Positions 36,801-46,195 of a DNA stretch of 64,000 nucleotides are shown here, piece after piece. How positions within the stretch are numbered: position 1 is the first letter of the stretch; each line of letters begins with the position of its first letter. The position numbers were made by a program, and so were the translations under genes. The notes beneath the pieces are model-generated. The model was not told where the DNA came from. It made no database searches and saw nothing but the letters and a program-made list of their open reading frames with translations. The stretch is from CAWBBA01 sp963741625. GTDB taxonomy: Bacteria; Desulfobacterota; Desulfomonilia; Desulfomonilales; Desulfomonilaceae. Location: positions 682,001-746,000 of the forward strand of contig CAVUIT010000012.1 of assembly GCA_963741625.1 (NCBI GenBank). Direction: 5' to 3'.

Positions 36801-39258
36801 CATTCAAAAACTCCGTCTTGATATCGCTCCCGAAACACCCGAACTGAAAGGACGACCCGGCGAAAAGAAAGCTCTGACCTTCAAAGTGGCCGATCAAAAT
36901 GGCAAGGGAGTCTTGTCCGAACTGGCCGTTTGTGTAGTCGACGAGGCGGTTCTGGCCCTGACTCGTTTTCAGACGCCGGACTTATCCTCCCTCACCAAAT
37001 TCAACATCCCGCTTGCCGTATTTTCAGGAGATTTGCGCCAGGCCCTGGTTAGTCAGGATTTGCTTCGCCTCTTCGCCACTAGACCTCTTACCGGCGGAGA
37101 TATGGGCGGCGGCGAAATTGCAGGCACTCTCAAACTGCGCAAAGACTTTCGACCGGTTGCGTACTTCAATCCCGCAGTAATCACTGATGGGTCCGGCCGT
37201 GCTACGGTTGAGTTCCAACTCCCTGATTCCACGACCGCGTACCGCGTGTATGCGGTGGCCGCAGACAAGGGAGCGGGCTTCGTCTCTGGACAGCGGAACA
37301 TGGTCGTGACCAAAGAGTTCTTTGTAGAGCCGTCGATTCCGCGTTTTCTTATCCCCGGCGACCGGGTCTCTTTTCCTGTGGTGCTCTACAACAAGACTCC
37401 AGACAAGGGTGATGTCCTCCTCAAGACTGAGGGCTCCCCAGACCTGAGTGTGCGGCTCTCGCAATCTTCTCTCGCGCTGGAGCCTTTTGCCACCTCATCA
37501 GTCAACGCCCTGGCCGAGGTAACCGGAGGAGCCGAAAAAGGCATCTTCCGCTTCCAAGGCACGTTCACAGGCGCGTCGGGCAAATATGGAGATGCCGTAG
37601 AGCAACCGTTAACCATCCACTCCAGGTACATGCCGGTAAATCGCAACTTAATAGGGAGTTTTACGGAACGGACCGACATTTCGGCCGCGTTGCCTGACGC
37701 ACTGAAAGCTTTGAAGCCGGAGGACATAAATCCCGGAGATTTCAAAGCGAATCTGAGCTTCAGCACCACCAATTGGACGAGGATAGCGCCCGGCCTGAAA
37801 TACCTGCTCCGATACCCCTACGGGTGCATTGAACAGACCAGTTCGGGGATCATTCCGCTTGCAGGCATAAGGGATCTCTCACGCTCGAAAGTCATCCCGG
37901 GGGTGTCCGTGGAAGAAGTGGACCGGTTCCTGAAACGCGGCGTCGAGCGGCTATTGTCAATGCAACTGGCCGGAGGCGGTTTCTCTTACTGGCCCGGCGA
38001 ACTGAACACTTCTTGGTGGGGGACTATGTATGCCTCGTTTGCGCTGATCACGGCTCGACAGGCGGGGTACGAGGTTCCCGAGGAGAGTCTGAAGCGTGCT
38101 CTATCCTTCCTCCACGAGAACTTGTTCAAGAAAAAGGAATCCGACCGATATCACGGAGCCACGTGGACGAGGGAGTTGGCGCTCTTCAACCTAGCGGTGG
38201 GTAAAATGCTCAGCGCACAGGAACTCGAGCCTTTCTTCCAGGAATACGATTCTTTGAAGGACGAGGGCAAAGCATTGCTCATTCTCTCGGCCAAAGAAGT
38301 TGGATACTTGCAGCAAGATAAGCTTAAAGAGATGGTCACACAGCTCAATCCTCAATTTGACCCCAACCGTACCGATTATCATAATTCCAGTTTCCGGGAA
38401 CTGGCAGTCTGCCTTATGGCTGCACTGGAGACGGGGGCCGGATCTAAGGAGGCGGACTCCTGGGCGGGTTATCTCTTGAGGGGGCTGAAACCAGATGGCC
38501 GCTGGTCCTCCACCGCCGACACCGGCTGGTGCTTGTTGGCGCTAAGCAAATATTACCGAGGCAAGGAAACGAAAAAGGTTGGCCCAGTCCGTCTCCGGAT
38601 AGACTATGGCGGTGATAAACCTGAAGAGGTGACCGTCTCTGAGGCTGCCGCATACCTGGAGGTGGATCCGCGCAAGCTGCTCCAAAAAGGAACCATTCGC
38701 GTCGAGTCCAATTCAAAAGATTTGCTGAATTACGCCCTTTCCATCACCTATCCGGATGTCGTCACAGACCCCTCGCAACTCATCGCAGGGTTCACACTTC
38801 GCAAGAAGATGGAAAACCTGAATGGCAAGGAGGAAATTCGGTTGGGGGATGTGGTAAGGGTCACCCTCGAGATAGGAATTACCCGTCCGGAAAAGGAGCG
38901 GCGATACGAGAGTTTTGAATACTTGGCGCTTGAGGACCCGGTACCCGCGGGCCTGGTTCCTATCAATTCAGAGTTGAAAACAGAAGGAGTCGAAAGACAA
39001 GGCTCGACACGGGAGCACGATTCCTGGCGTGACGGATTTTACGATTTCACCCCCACGTATTTTGAATTTCGCGATGACGGCGTCAGAGTGTTCAAGAACC
39101 GCGCATGGTCAGGAACTTACCGATACTCTTATCTTGCCCGAGCGGTTGCAGAAGGGGAATTCTGGATGAGGGGCTCGCGCGTTTCGCTCATGTATGACCC
39201 GGATCGCTTTGGGAAAACTTTAGGGAAGAAGGTCACGATACTCCCGGTGGAGAAGTAA
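33871..39258 (+). CDS. Bacterial alpha-2-macroglobulin with thioester motif
   Basis: 1795 residues. A signal peptide (LMVLVSLLIVAGASALALADD) has no lipobox, so the protein is probably free in the periplasm, unlike the lipoprotein type of Escherichia. Many macroglobulin-like beta domains follow, including the TGYIFTERGVYRPGDTV motif (MG region) near residue 500. The thioester C-x-E-Q is present at residue 1319 (YGCIEQ), with the helical thioester domain GGGFSYWPGE after it. These proteins trap attacking proteases by covalent capture and protect the cell envelope. Usually the gene is beside pbpC; here pbpC lies 23 kb away. ATG 33871 has AAGGAG eight bases upstream. The gene is intact over 5.4 kb. 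Confidence 0.93.
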   Translation: MKSSFQGRLLMVLVSLLIVAGASALALADDLTVHARRDAYSPGDPSGRWSVTLRFNNPVFPSNLAAAIKVTTDEAEEKFEIQTPRDQEKATAPAREFRLVPTRISERPTSVKIAINKGLSDVSGRRLLAQDFAYQFLSIETISVTNVGTFYRSKTDKGLNFSLTGNVSESDLVAALKITPSVAGLSVIKTGGWGCRVTGNFEYDREYLLEISPARVNNGRAMLTAGEFRFKGPGIKPEVYLKTERSVVELRGRQLFPVNLANVSKVRCQLIKVPPYLAPETAEALRNKVALNQLKLKDKTATLKNLVRTAKISNVFSGEYAEDADAFFAPEALDHSYGYSVPLSFRKNPEKGGLWVAVFTDPDGNFKGRAKKLIQITDLSVSYKMSSKSLLLWVTSINTGQPLSGVEIYLSDADGHRYIVGKTDDNGLLFVKDGQEFTSLSGLQATGTTKRPLALTKLKWAVAATPSDACGIELETLALKPFSVTQTKNLKEKPESRTGYIFTERGVYRPGDTVNFKFVSRDYKNNRIVSPSGELAKVDIEGPRGDVLYTKELKLSEFGSCYDTFQVRSFFPVGTYTIKATAAGEHKQGLFTKNFLVQEYKRPRHYVSMSIKKGERAASEYVALKREDAFLTVDVKGQYYTGGPVKHGRMRWKATLVPVVNKVEGLDGYFFGNEDDKTLFLESGESMLDKDGSLRLTIPLDPRLLTGIYGINVSATVLDIDGEPATEVETFNPRPGVLVGISNHPRRVQAGYSASLKLIVVDQSGKKIPSGKIEAQIMQKKYFYTQKRDDAGNLNPVWEEGWMKTLTSQQPIVKGEADFQLELNDSGDYLVGFTYEDKTGRYTSQTLFNVGWEDYDQWARREAEKDVRTSNEVLLSMTKKEYRTGESVRIQFHAPRPVKKCLVTMEKGGEILDYRVIDVKGNDGSYQFEATEKFQPNVYVSVMAAAGREGFPVYSSQVDADIPTIYYGYADVTVRGDIQKLRLDIAPETPELKGRPGEKKALTFKVADQNGKGVLSELAVCVVDEAVLALTRFQTPDLSSLTKFNIPLAVFSGDLRQALVSQDLLRLFATRPLTGGDMGGGEIAGTLKLRKDFRPVAYFNPAVITDGSGRATVEFQLPDSTTAYRVYAVAADKGAGFVSGQRNMVVTKEFFVEPSIPRFLIPGDRVSFPVVLYNKTPDKGDVLLKTEGSPDLSVRLSQSSLALEPFATSSVNALAEVTGGAEKGIFRFQGTFTGASGKYGDAVEQPLTIHSRYMPVNRNLIGSFTERTDISAALPDALKALKPEDINPGDFKANLSFSTTNWTRIAPGLKYLLRYPYGCIEQTSSGIIPLAGIRDLSRSKVIPGVSVEEVDRFLKRGVERLLSMQLAGGGFSYWPGELNTSWWGTMYASFALITARQAGYEVPEESLKRALSFLHENLFKKKESDRYHGATWTRELALFNLAVGKMLSAQELEPFFQEYDSLKDEGKALLILSAKEVGYLQQDKLKEMVTQLNPQFDPNRTDYHNSSFRELAVCLMAALETGAGSKEADSWAGYLLRGLKPDGRWSSTADTGWCLLALSKYYRGKETKKVGPVRLRIDYGGDKPEEVTVSEAAAYLEVDPRKLLQKGTIRVESNSKDLLNYALSITYPDVVTDPSQLIAGFTLRKKMENLNGKEEIRLGDVVRVTLEIGITRPEKERRYESFEYLALEDPVPAGLVPINSELKTEGVERQGSTREHDSWRDGFYDFTPTYFEFRDDGVRVFKNRAWSGTYRYSYLARAVAEGEFWMRGSRVSLMYDPDRFGKTLGKKVTILPVEK

Positions 39259-39614
39259 CAAAGGGGGAGAGGCCGATCCCCAGGGGAAAGTAACTATACA
39301 GTTTCTGGGGTGAGGAGGGATTTGGTGCCCCGAAAGGGCGAACCAAGCGTAGTCCCGCGGCACGCGGAATGCGAACCCTTGGAATAGGGATGCACCAGTA
39401 ACCCCGAAGCACTGACCCCGAGACAGGGTCTACTGAACAAACGACTGAACCACAACGTGGCTGAGTGGACTCCTTCAGGATCCCTCTTTGCCGGCTGGTG
39501 CCGTGTCCCCTTCCGTGGGTTCTCACCCACGGCTACCGTTGGATTGCCCCTTCAGGGCATAAGCACCATTCCTTTCCCCCTAACGGAATGGATGGCTGGG
39601 GAACAGAACCGCAT
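39259..39614. repeat. Intergenic region with complex repeat remnants
   Basis: No gene is seen. Several stem-forming pieces follow one another: GGTGCCCCGAAAGGGC, GTGGGTTCTCACCCACGG, TGCCCCTTCAGGGCA and CATTCCTTTCCCCCTAACGG. The cluster looks like repeated integration of short mobile sequences; the origin is unclear. Confidence 0.4.
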
Positions 39615-39643
39615 TTGACTCAGGATCTTCTTGTGATTACAAT
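39615..39643 (+). promoter_or_regulatory. Sigma-70-type promoter of tatA
   Basis: TTGACT (39615-39620) and TACAAT (39638-39643) stand exactly 17 bases apart, 65 bases before the tatA start. A hairpin (GGTCCGCGC with GCGTGCGGCC, near 39674-39695) lies in the leader. Confidence 0.6.
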
Positions 39644-39707
39644 AGACTCGATGAACTCAGACTAACAAAAAAGGTCCGCGCAATGCGTGCGGCCTTAAGG
39701 AGCAAGA

Positions 39708-39929
39708 ATGGGAATTCCAGCGCCGACCGAACTGATTTTGATTCTTCTGATCGTTGTCCTTGTCTTTGGTGGCAAGAAGATTCCTGAAATCATGGGGGGC
39801 GTAGCCCAAGGAATCAAGACTTTCAAGAAGGCCCTTGATACGGACGACACTCCGCCCACCCCCGCCAACGCCCGGCCGGCTGCGCCTATTGAGGCTAAGT
39901 CGGTAGAGACGGATAAAGCCAAGGTGTAA
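39708..39929 (+). CDS. tatA: Twin-arginine translocase subunit TatA
   Basis: 73 residues. One N-terminal membrane helix (PTELILILLIVVLVFGGKKI), then the hinge FGGKKIPE and the amphipathic helix (GVAQGIKTFKKAL), and an acidic/Pro-rich tail. TatA forms the pore that lets folded twin-arginine proteins cross the inner membrane with TatC. No tatC is in the window. RBS: AAGGAG six bases before ATG 39708. The deacetylase at 32622 is one likely cargo. Confidence 0.93.
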   Translation: MGIPAPTELILILLIVVLVFGGKKIPEIMGGVAQGIKTFKKALDTDDTPPTPANARPAAPIEAKSVETDKAKV

Positions 39930-40117
39930 TCCGAATGGAATAGCAGACAGCCTCAAACAAAGGACAGGCTGCTGCAAACATAGGAATGGCTGCATTTATA
40001 GCGGTCTGATGAGGTCACACCTCTCCGGCATGGACCTCATCGAGATGGTGGGCCAAACACATGTTTGATGCTCAATGAGTCGGCCGAGACTCGACCGCGC
40101 AGGGAACACGAAATCAA

Positions 40118-40834
40118 TTAACCTTTATCTGCTTGAGCGCTTTCTGCCAGTTCCTCCAGGTACTTCTCATATTGTATTCCCAACATTTGGGCCTTTCTCA
40201 TGCACCGCTTCTTTTGAATTCGGTAAGTGACTATGTATCCGAGAGCCCCGGCGACGACTGCAAAGAATGCCGCTGCAACGGCCCACCTGACAAGGATTTC
40301 CCATCCAAGCTGAATGAATGCCGCATGAACTTCCCAGAAATACCCTTTGTCCAGGACCGGATTCATGATTTTCTGGAAGACCTCGAAGTTCATCGCGAGA
40401 GGTCGCCCCAGCACAAGAGACCCTAACCAATAGTATCCATAATAGAGCGGTATAATAGTAAACGGGTTGACTACGCTTGAAACAGCGAAAGCCAGTATGA
40501 AATTGAAGCGCAAGGCCAGTCTCAGCAAGCCGAGGCTCAGGACATGCCCACCCATTGGCACGCCAAATCCGACCACGAATCCCAAGGACACCCCGGTTGC
40601 ATCGAACCACGGTGGATGCCGTGAGAAAACCAGCGGGTCAACGACATTCTTGCGAATTATCCCGCGGCCTTTGGCCCACAGCCCCGTTGACGCCCCCCCT
40701 TGCTGAGCGCCGGGTTCGCTCGATTCTGTGACCGCATCGTCTGTGCTTCTGGTCGCCCGCGAACGCGGCTCGACTGATTTGTCCGTCTTTGGATGGCGGG
40801 AGTTGTCGTGCAGGTCAACAGCGCTGCAGATCAT
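40118..40834 (-). CDS. DUF2062 membrane protein
   Basis: 238 residues. The first 60 are hydrophilic; from about residue 75 on the DUF2062 pattern is seen: SRHPPWFDATGVSLGFVVGF, GFGVPMGGHVLSLGL, VSSVVNPFTIIPLYYGYYWL and a C-terminal membrane segment (WAVAAAFFAVVAGALGYIV) with a basic tail. The family is an inner-membrane protein of unknown biochemical role, often near glycosyltransferases or lipid enzymes. It stands alone, convergent with tatA. Confidence 0.8.
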   Translation of the reverse strand: MICSAVDLHDNSRHPKTDKSVEPRSRATRSTDDAVTESSEPGAQQGGASTGLWAKGRGIIRKNVVDPLVFSRHPPWFDATGVSLGFVVGFGVPMGGHVLSLGLLRLALRFNFILAFAVSSVVNPFTIIPLYYGYYWLGSLVLGRPLAMNFEVFQKIMNPVLDKGYFWEVHAAFIQLGWEILVRWAVAAAFFAVVAGALGYIVTYRIQKKRCMRKAQMLGIQYEKYLEELAESAQADKG

Positions 40835-40978
40835 GTCGCGCAGGCCCTCTAATTCCGGCCGATCGGTGCTTTATGACAAGTTAAAAGTCACACTCTCAGA
40901 GACAAAAGAGCGGGTGATCTATGCCAATGTGCGATCATAGAAGTAACTCTGACTTGTCGACCAAGGGGTAGTTCTTTA

Positions 40979-41006
40979 GTAGGGGCACGGCATGCCGTGC
41001 CCCTAC
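40979..41006. repeat. Perfect 28-bp palindrome
   Basis: The two 14-base halves (GTAGGGGCACGGCA and its complement) pair exactly without a loop. The same GTAGGGGCA arm is present at 2396. Dispersed repeat. Confidence 0.65.
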
Positions 41007-41062
41007 AAGGTATCAGAAATGGTTCCACTTTGATGGCCAACCTATATTAGTGCCTGTTCCCT

Positions 41063-41846
41063 CTACTTCTTGAGGGCAGCCAGCCGATCCGCAAAACTTC
41101 CCTGAGGTTCGGTCTTCTCTCCGGAGACAGCTTTTAGGGCCTCGTCGATGTTCTTATCTTCCGAGGATTTTTCAGGAGAGAGGAGGGTGGCCTTCATGCT
41201 GGCGGCTGCCGATTCAGCTCTCGCCTTTTCAGCCTGCCGGTTCATGGCCGACAAGGCCACTCCCAGGTTCGAGGTCTCTTCCCGAAGGCCGGCGAGCCGC
41301 TCGGCTTGCCCTGCGCGATCTTGGGCCCTTTTCTTTTCCATTTCAGCCCGCTGCATTTCTCTTTTGCCGGCCTCGAGCTGGGACCTCGCGGTCTTGAGTT
41401 TTTCAGCAGCCATCTTGGCAAATTCCTCGAGTTCCTCCACCACGGACTTGGCTTCTTCCGCTTCCTTTGCCTCTCGCTCCACCTCCGGCCTGAGGGTCTC
41501 TAACTGCTTGAGCAGCTTGTCCAGGCTTGCGCTCACGCTTTGCTCATCAGCTTGGTTACCGGCGGCCTTGGCTGTTTCCATTTTTTGGTTGAGGATTTCC
41601 GCTGCCTGAAGATGCCGGTCGTAGTTCGCCCTGTGCCGCGTCTGCCTGTTGCTTTTCCTTCTGAAATGTTTGCCGCGCATTGGCGGCTTCCCGGGTGATC
41701 TTGTCCAGATCTTCGATCATGGTCTCAATTTCTGCTTGAGAAGCCGCTTCCGGATCCCAGGATACTATCGCCTCTGTCAGGCTTCGACCCGCGTCACCCA
41801 ATTTTGTCTTGCCTAGGTTTTTCATGAAACCGAAAATTGTTCCCAT
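41063..41846 (-). CDS. PspA-like coiled-coil protein, frameshifted
   Basis: About 260 residues after joining two frames. The start (GTIFGFMKNLGKTKLGDAG, after AGGAGG eight bases upstream) and the long charged coiled coil resemble PspA/IM30-family proteins such as YjfJ. Near 41628 the first frame (…QQADAAQ) goes over to ANYDRHLQAAEILNQKME in the +1 frame. PspA-type proteins bind the inner membrane and form oligomers that help hold the proton-motive force under stress. Its upstream neighbour (DUF2491) is the partner of a PspA homologue in the yjf operon of Escherichia, supporting the assignment. Confidence 0.72.
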
Positions 41847-42055
41847 CTCGTGGTCCTCCTTTGGGGCAAAAGAAACTTTGTTTTGACTTTCGAACATAAA
41901 GACCGCCCGGTTCGCGAGCTAACCAAGCCAAGCGGCTGCTCGGGATAACCGGATTCGCTTTCTCAAGACTCCACACCTCATCTTTCCATCCCTAATTCCA
42001 CCGCGACAGGGCCAGGCCGCTTTACCAAGGGCGCCTTCGACCCGGCTTACCCTCG

Positions 42056-42790
42056 TCAGATGACGTCCAGGGAGCTGGGATTGAGCTCCAACCCGATCAG
42101 CATCTGGACGAAAGACGTGTCGGCGTATTCATTGAGATCGACCAGCAGGTATTCGTCCACATTGTCATTTGCGTGGCGACCGTACAGCATGGCCGAGTGC
42201 TTAACGATCTCCGTCTTCTTTCCATTGGAATCAAAATAGAGGGTCTCCGAGAAGTCCACGGGGGGCACACGGGTTATTCGTTCCCCGCCTTCTCCTTCTT
42301 CCACAACTTTTTCAGCTCCCGGATTCTCCCATACCCGATAGTATCTGGTCTTGTCCGGTGTGTCGAATACACTGTAACCGATGTACCCGGTATTCTCATT
42401 CAGCCAGAAATCCCAGTCATCAGGGTACACTGTGTCAGCGGACCAGTAGAACTTGCATTCCTCGATATCCTGGTTTTCGCCGACAACTATCTGAAGCAGA
42501 TAATCCCGGTCATCCTGGAAATCCAGGTAGAACCTGTGAACTGTCGACCTGAAGATCTTGGCGACACCGTACGCGGCCACCACGCCTCTTCCTTCAGGAC
42601 GTCGGATTTTGATATCATCACTCCCCAGAAGAAAGTCAACTTCAGATATTTCAACCATGGCATTGATCCTCAGGTTGAGGGGGAGATTTTTGTCAATTCT
42701 CTCTCCCTGACTATCTCCTGAAAACGCGCCTTTCAGCTCCTCAACTTTTTTTGAGGCCATCTTCCTAAACAGTTGCAGAGTGCTTCCCAT
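42056..42790 (-). CDS. DUF2491 (YjfK-like) protein
   Basis: 244 residues, soluble, no signal peptide. Strand-rich and acidic, with YLDFQDDRDYLLQIVVGE, the tryptophan-rich YPDDWDFWLNENTGYIGY and the end DTSFVQMLIGLELNP typical of DUF2491. The biochemical role is unknown; in Escherichia the relative YjfK is coded next to the PspA homologue YjfJ. ATG 42790 is chosen over 42811 because AAGGAG stands six bases before it. Gap of 25 bases to the upstream gene and about 210 bases to the PspA-like gene, all on one strand. Confidence 0.78.
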   Translation of the reverse strand: MGSTLQLFRKMASKKVEELKGAFSGDSQGERIDKNLPLNLRINAMVEISEVDFLLGSDDIKIRRPEGRGVVAAYGVAKIFRSTVHRFYLDFQDDRDYLLQIVVGENQDIEECKFYWSADTVYPDDWDFWLNENTGYIGYSVFDTPDKTRYYRVWENPGAEKVVEEGEGGERITRVPPVDFSETLYFDSNGKKTEIVKHSAMLYGRHANDNVDEYLLVDLNEYADTSFVQMLIGLELNPSSLDVI

Positions 42791-42815
42791 ACCTTTCTCC
42801 TTAATTAGCATCGAC

Positions 42816-44616
42816 TTATCGCCCCTCTAACCTCTTGCGCATGTCAACCTTCGCATCCATCACACCAAGTGAGAGAACATCGAGGGCTTCTTGTCCATAC
42901 TTCTTGGCCCAATCTGTGCGTAGCACCAGCACAGCCTGGACTGCCAGTGTCTTCACGTCATGGCCCCAAATCCAGCCCTTTTGAAGAGCCGGATAGGCAT
43001 TACTGGGAATGCTCACGAAGTGATAGATGTTATTTCCGTTTTCATCCTTCTTGCGGACCAAACTCCCGTCATCCACAGCGGCCAGCTTAAGCTTCCCTGT
43101 CCGATCGGCAGCCTGCTCGGCCTGTTTCAGGATGTCACTGTGAAGTCCGCCGACGAACAGCATCGCCACTTTGGGGTTTCGCTCCACTTCTTTCTCACTG
43201 GCGTCGTAGCCTGCGAATTTTACCGCGATCTTCCTGTAGCGCTCTTGCTGTAGGCGCAGCCCTTCCCACGTCATGGATGTGCCGGAGCCCACGGGACCTA
43301 TATAGATAGCCGTTTTGCGAGGATCTATATCTCCTATGGATTTAATGCCGCTATTTGCGTTCACAATCAGTTGCACGACTTCCTCATACAGAGTCGATTG
43401 CTCTGAGATCAACTTCCGGCCGGGGAATTTTGAGCCCAGCATGGCCAATACATCACTCTGAACAATGGCCATGTCAATATCACCCGATGAGATCAACCGC
43501 AGGTTTTCCATGGAGCCGGCGGTGGCGCGGAGCTGTATGTCGACTTTGTCGGCCTTTTTTTTGAGAAGTTCCCCAAAGTACTGGTAATTGCCGTCCTTCG
43601 ACCCGGTGGCAAACCTTATGATGGGCCTCTGTGCCGGTTTGTCCGCTATAGCGTTGGCAGCCACGGCAACCTCAGGGGGCACGCCCTTGGGCAGATAGTT
43701 GGGATCGACAGGTGTGCCCTTCATCGCGGCAACCTCCTTGTCCAACGCGTCAAGCTTGCCCTTGAGTTCCGGATTATCCTTGGCCAGGTTGTCCGCGTCG
43801 CGCCGCCATGCCTGGTATCCCGGATCATTGGCGTGATGATAGGCCATCGCTGAGTGATTTCTGTCGGAAAAGCGGTCAAGTATCATGAACCAGAACAGCG
43901 TGTCCCAAATCCCGTAAGAAGGTGCCATCCCGTAAGCAAATCCCGGCGCTCTAAATCCCATGCCACGATAAAATGAATCGCGGCGGCCATAATGGGCTCC
44001 ATAATCGAACCCTCCGTAATTGTGAACTTTTTGGTAAATTGGACTCGATTTGTAGGACTCCCAAGGGGTACTTCCGGGTACTGCCGGCAGCTTTCTGGAA
44101 TTTTCCCGTCTCCGCCCGATAGCTATCCAGAGAGGCCTTCGCTCTTTCCTGCTTCACCTGCTGCACCATTTTCCGGTCGAACTGCGATCCGCCTTTGAAA
44201 GTCGATGTAGTGGCTGAACCGGGGGCCCCGCCCTTAGGTTTAGTGTAGCTGTCGGAAGACTGCTTTCCGGCCCCGGCAGATGGCTTGGAATACGTGCCGG
44301 GCGTGCCACCGCCCAAGGAAGGTTTTGAGTAAGGTGAGGATGTTCCGGGCTGAAGTGAAGGCTTGCCATAGGCGTTGGATGGTTTGACCGATGAAGGTGA
44401 TGAAGGTTTGGTGTAAATTCCGCCTCCGCTGCGGCTGCCCCAAACGCTCCTGCTCGGTCCCGACGACCAACTCGATGAGCTCCTGAAGCTTGAGCCCCCC
44501 ATCCTGAAACCGCCACCCCTTTGTGCATCAACCACTGGGGCAAATGAGGCTGTGGCAGCCATGATGAACAATAGTGCGACCAACGAGGCGAGAACCCGGG
44601 TTTGCAAAGATTTCAT
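42816..44616 (-). CDS. Secreted protein with TAXI-type solute-binding domain, frameshifted
   Basis: About 599 residues. A signal peptide (LASLVALLFIMAATASFAP) begins it, after AAGGAG. A Gly/Ser/Pro-rich low-complexity section follows (SYTKP, YSKPS repeats). Near 44075 the reading goes into the +1 frame, giving YQKVHNYGGFDYGAHYG and then MGFRAPGFAYGMAPSYGIWD. The C-terminal 280 residues form a periplasmic-binding fold of the TAXI/TRAP type (IRFATGSKDGNYQYFGELLK, IDMAIVQSDVLAMLG). Such domains bind small acids or amino acids; here there is no TRAP permease, and the long spacer suggests a sensor or surface role. First gene of the DUF2491/PspA-like cluster. Confidence 0.75.
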
Positions 44617-44761
44617 TAACTGATCTCCTTCATGGGGACGACCCTTCTCTTGTTTACTCATTTTGTTTGACAACCATATCACGTAAATTATCCCCCGCTG
44701 ACAGCGGAAGTAATTCTCCCCTTTGTATCAGATTCCATTTTGGAAGGCGATTTGTGTTGAA

Positions 44762-44790
44762 TTGATCGGCGCCCTGCGTTACATTATAAA
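44762..44790 (+). promoter_or_regulatory. Sigma-70-type promoter of serC
   Basis: TTGATC (44762-44767) and TATAAA (44785-44790) stand 17 bases apart, 50 bases before the serC start. A second pairing TTGAAT/TACATT with the same spacing overlaps it. Confidence 0.55.
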
Positions 44791-44840
44791 GCTTGTTTGT
44801 ACCACTTCCACGTCTCATCTAGGGTAGGAGGTAGAGAGAA

Positions 44841-45926
44841 ATGGCCGCTCGAATCCACAACTTTAATCCCGGTCCTGCAGCACTGCCGCTTCCGGTCCTG
44901 GAAGAGGTCAAGGAAGAGTTCCTTGACTTCAAAGGTTCAGGAATGTCCGTCGCCGAAATCAGTCACAGATCGGCCCTCTTCGAGGGAGTCCTCAATGATG
45001 CGGTGAAACGTATGAAGGGGCTCTTGAAGCTGCCGGACAACTTTAAAGTCCTTTTTCTCCAAGGTGGAGCAAGCTCGCAATTCTTTATGATACCGATGAA
45101 CCTCATCCCCGGAGGATCTTCAGCGGATTACGTAAATACCGGGACATGGGCGAAAAAAGCTATCAAGGAAGCACAGATTCTCAAGAAGGCTCACAAGGTG
45201 ATCGCTTCCAGTGAGGACCGGAACTTCAGCTACATACCACAGGGCTTCTCGGTCAATCATGATGCAGCGTATCTTCATATTACCTCCAACAATACCATCG
45301 AAGGGACTCAGTGGTCGTCTTTTCCCCAAGCGGGGAACGTTCCGCTCGTTTCGGACATGTCCTCCGACATCATGTCTCGGCCGTTCGACGCGTCTCCTTT
45401 CGGACTCATTTATGCAGGCGCCCAGAAGAACCTCGGACCGGCTGGTGTTACCATTGTCATAATACGTGAAGACCTGCTGGATCGGGCCTCCTTGGACATT
45501 CCGACTATGTTGCGTTACAGTACTTATGCAGAGAAGAACTCGCTCTACAACACTCCGCCGTGCGTGGCCATTTATATGGTCCAGCTCGTCTTGAAGTGGA
45601 TCGAGGAGACGATCGGCGGACTCGGAGTGATGGAACGGCTTAACCGGGAAAAAGCTGATCTGATATACAATTTCATCGACAGTAGCGGTTTCTATAAAGG
45701 GACCGCGGACGCGGACAGCCGCTCCACTATGAATGTGACGTTCCGGCTGCCGGATGAAGCCCTGGAAAAGAAATTCGTCGCAGATGCTTTGAAAGAAGGA
45801 TTGGGCGGCCTCAAGGGGCACCGCTCCGTGGGGGGATGCCGGGCCTCCATTTACAACGCTGTGGGTATCGACGCTGTCCGTAGCCTTGTGGATTTCATGA
45901 AGGTTTTCGCCGAAAAGAATGGCTGA
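44841..45926 (+). CDS. serC: Phosphoserine aminotransferase
   Basis: 361 residues. Starts HNFNPGPAALPLPVLEEV, the SerC signature; KVLFLQGGASSQFFMIPMNL and the PLP lysine in YAGAQKNLGPAGVT follow; the end GLKGHRSVGGCRASIYNAV is also typical. Converts 3-phosphohydroxypyruvate and glutamate to phosphoserine, the second step of serine synthesis. TAGGAGG lies before ATG 44841. serA follows 269 bases later on the same strand; their products act in sequence. Confidence 0.96.
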   Translation: MAARIHNFNPGPAALPLPVLEEVKEEFLDFKGSGMSVAEISHRSALFEGVLNDAVKRMKGLLKLPDNFKVLFLQGGASSQFFMIPMNLIPGGSSADYVNTGTWAKKAIKEAQILKKAHKVIASSEDRNFSYIPQGFSVNHDAAYLHITSNNTIEGTQWSSFPQAGNVPLVSDMSSDIMSRPFDASPFGLIYAGAQKNLGPAGVTIVIIREDLLDRASLDIPTMLRYSTYAEKNSLYNTPPCVAIYMVQLVLKWIEETIGGLGVMERLNREKADLIYNFIDSSGFYKGTADADSRSTMNVTFRLPDEALEKKFVADALKEGLGGLKGHRSVGGCRASIYNAVGIDAVRSLVDFMKVFAEKNG

Positions 45927-46195
45927 TAGCAGGTTGCCCAGCATAGACTACGTCTATAAGCCCTTTTCCCAACGGCTATCGTAGTTACGCGGTCCCGCCT
46001 GAAGCGGGATTGCCGTTCGTGGAGGAGGATGCACAAGGGCAACGTCAATGATGCAGAATTGCCTTTGAAAGAAACTCGGCGTGATGTATCTGTTTTGCGC
46101 ATGATAGACCGGTACGCGGGAAATTTTCGGAGTGTCGGCGGTCATCCGCGTCCATCATCGGACGACTTCTGAAGCATAAAGCCGGGGCCGGAGAA

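Noticed and set aside
36136..36897. Open minus-strand frame inside the macroglobulin gene
   Set aside because: A shadow of the plus-strand gene, with no recognisable domain or ribosome site.
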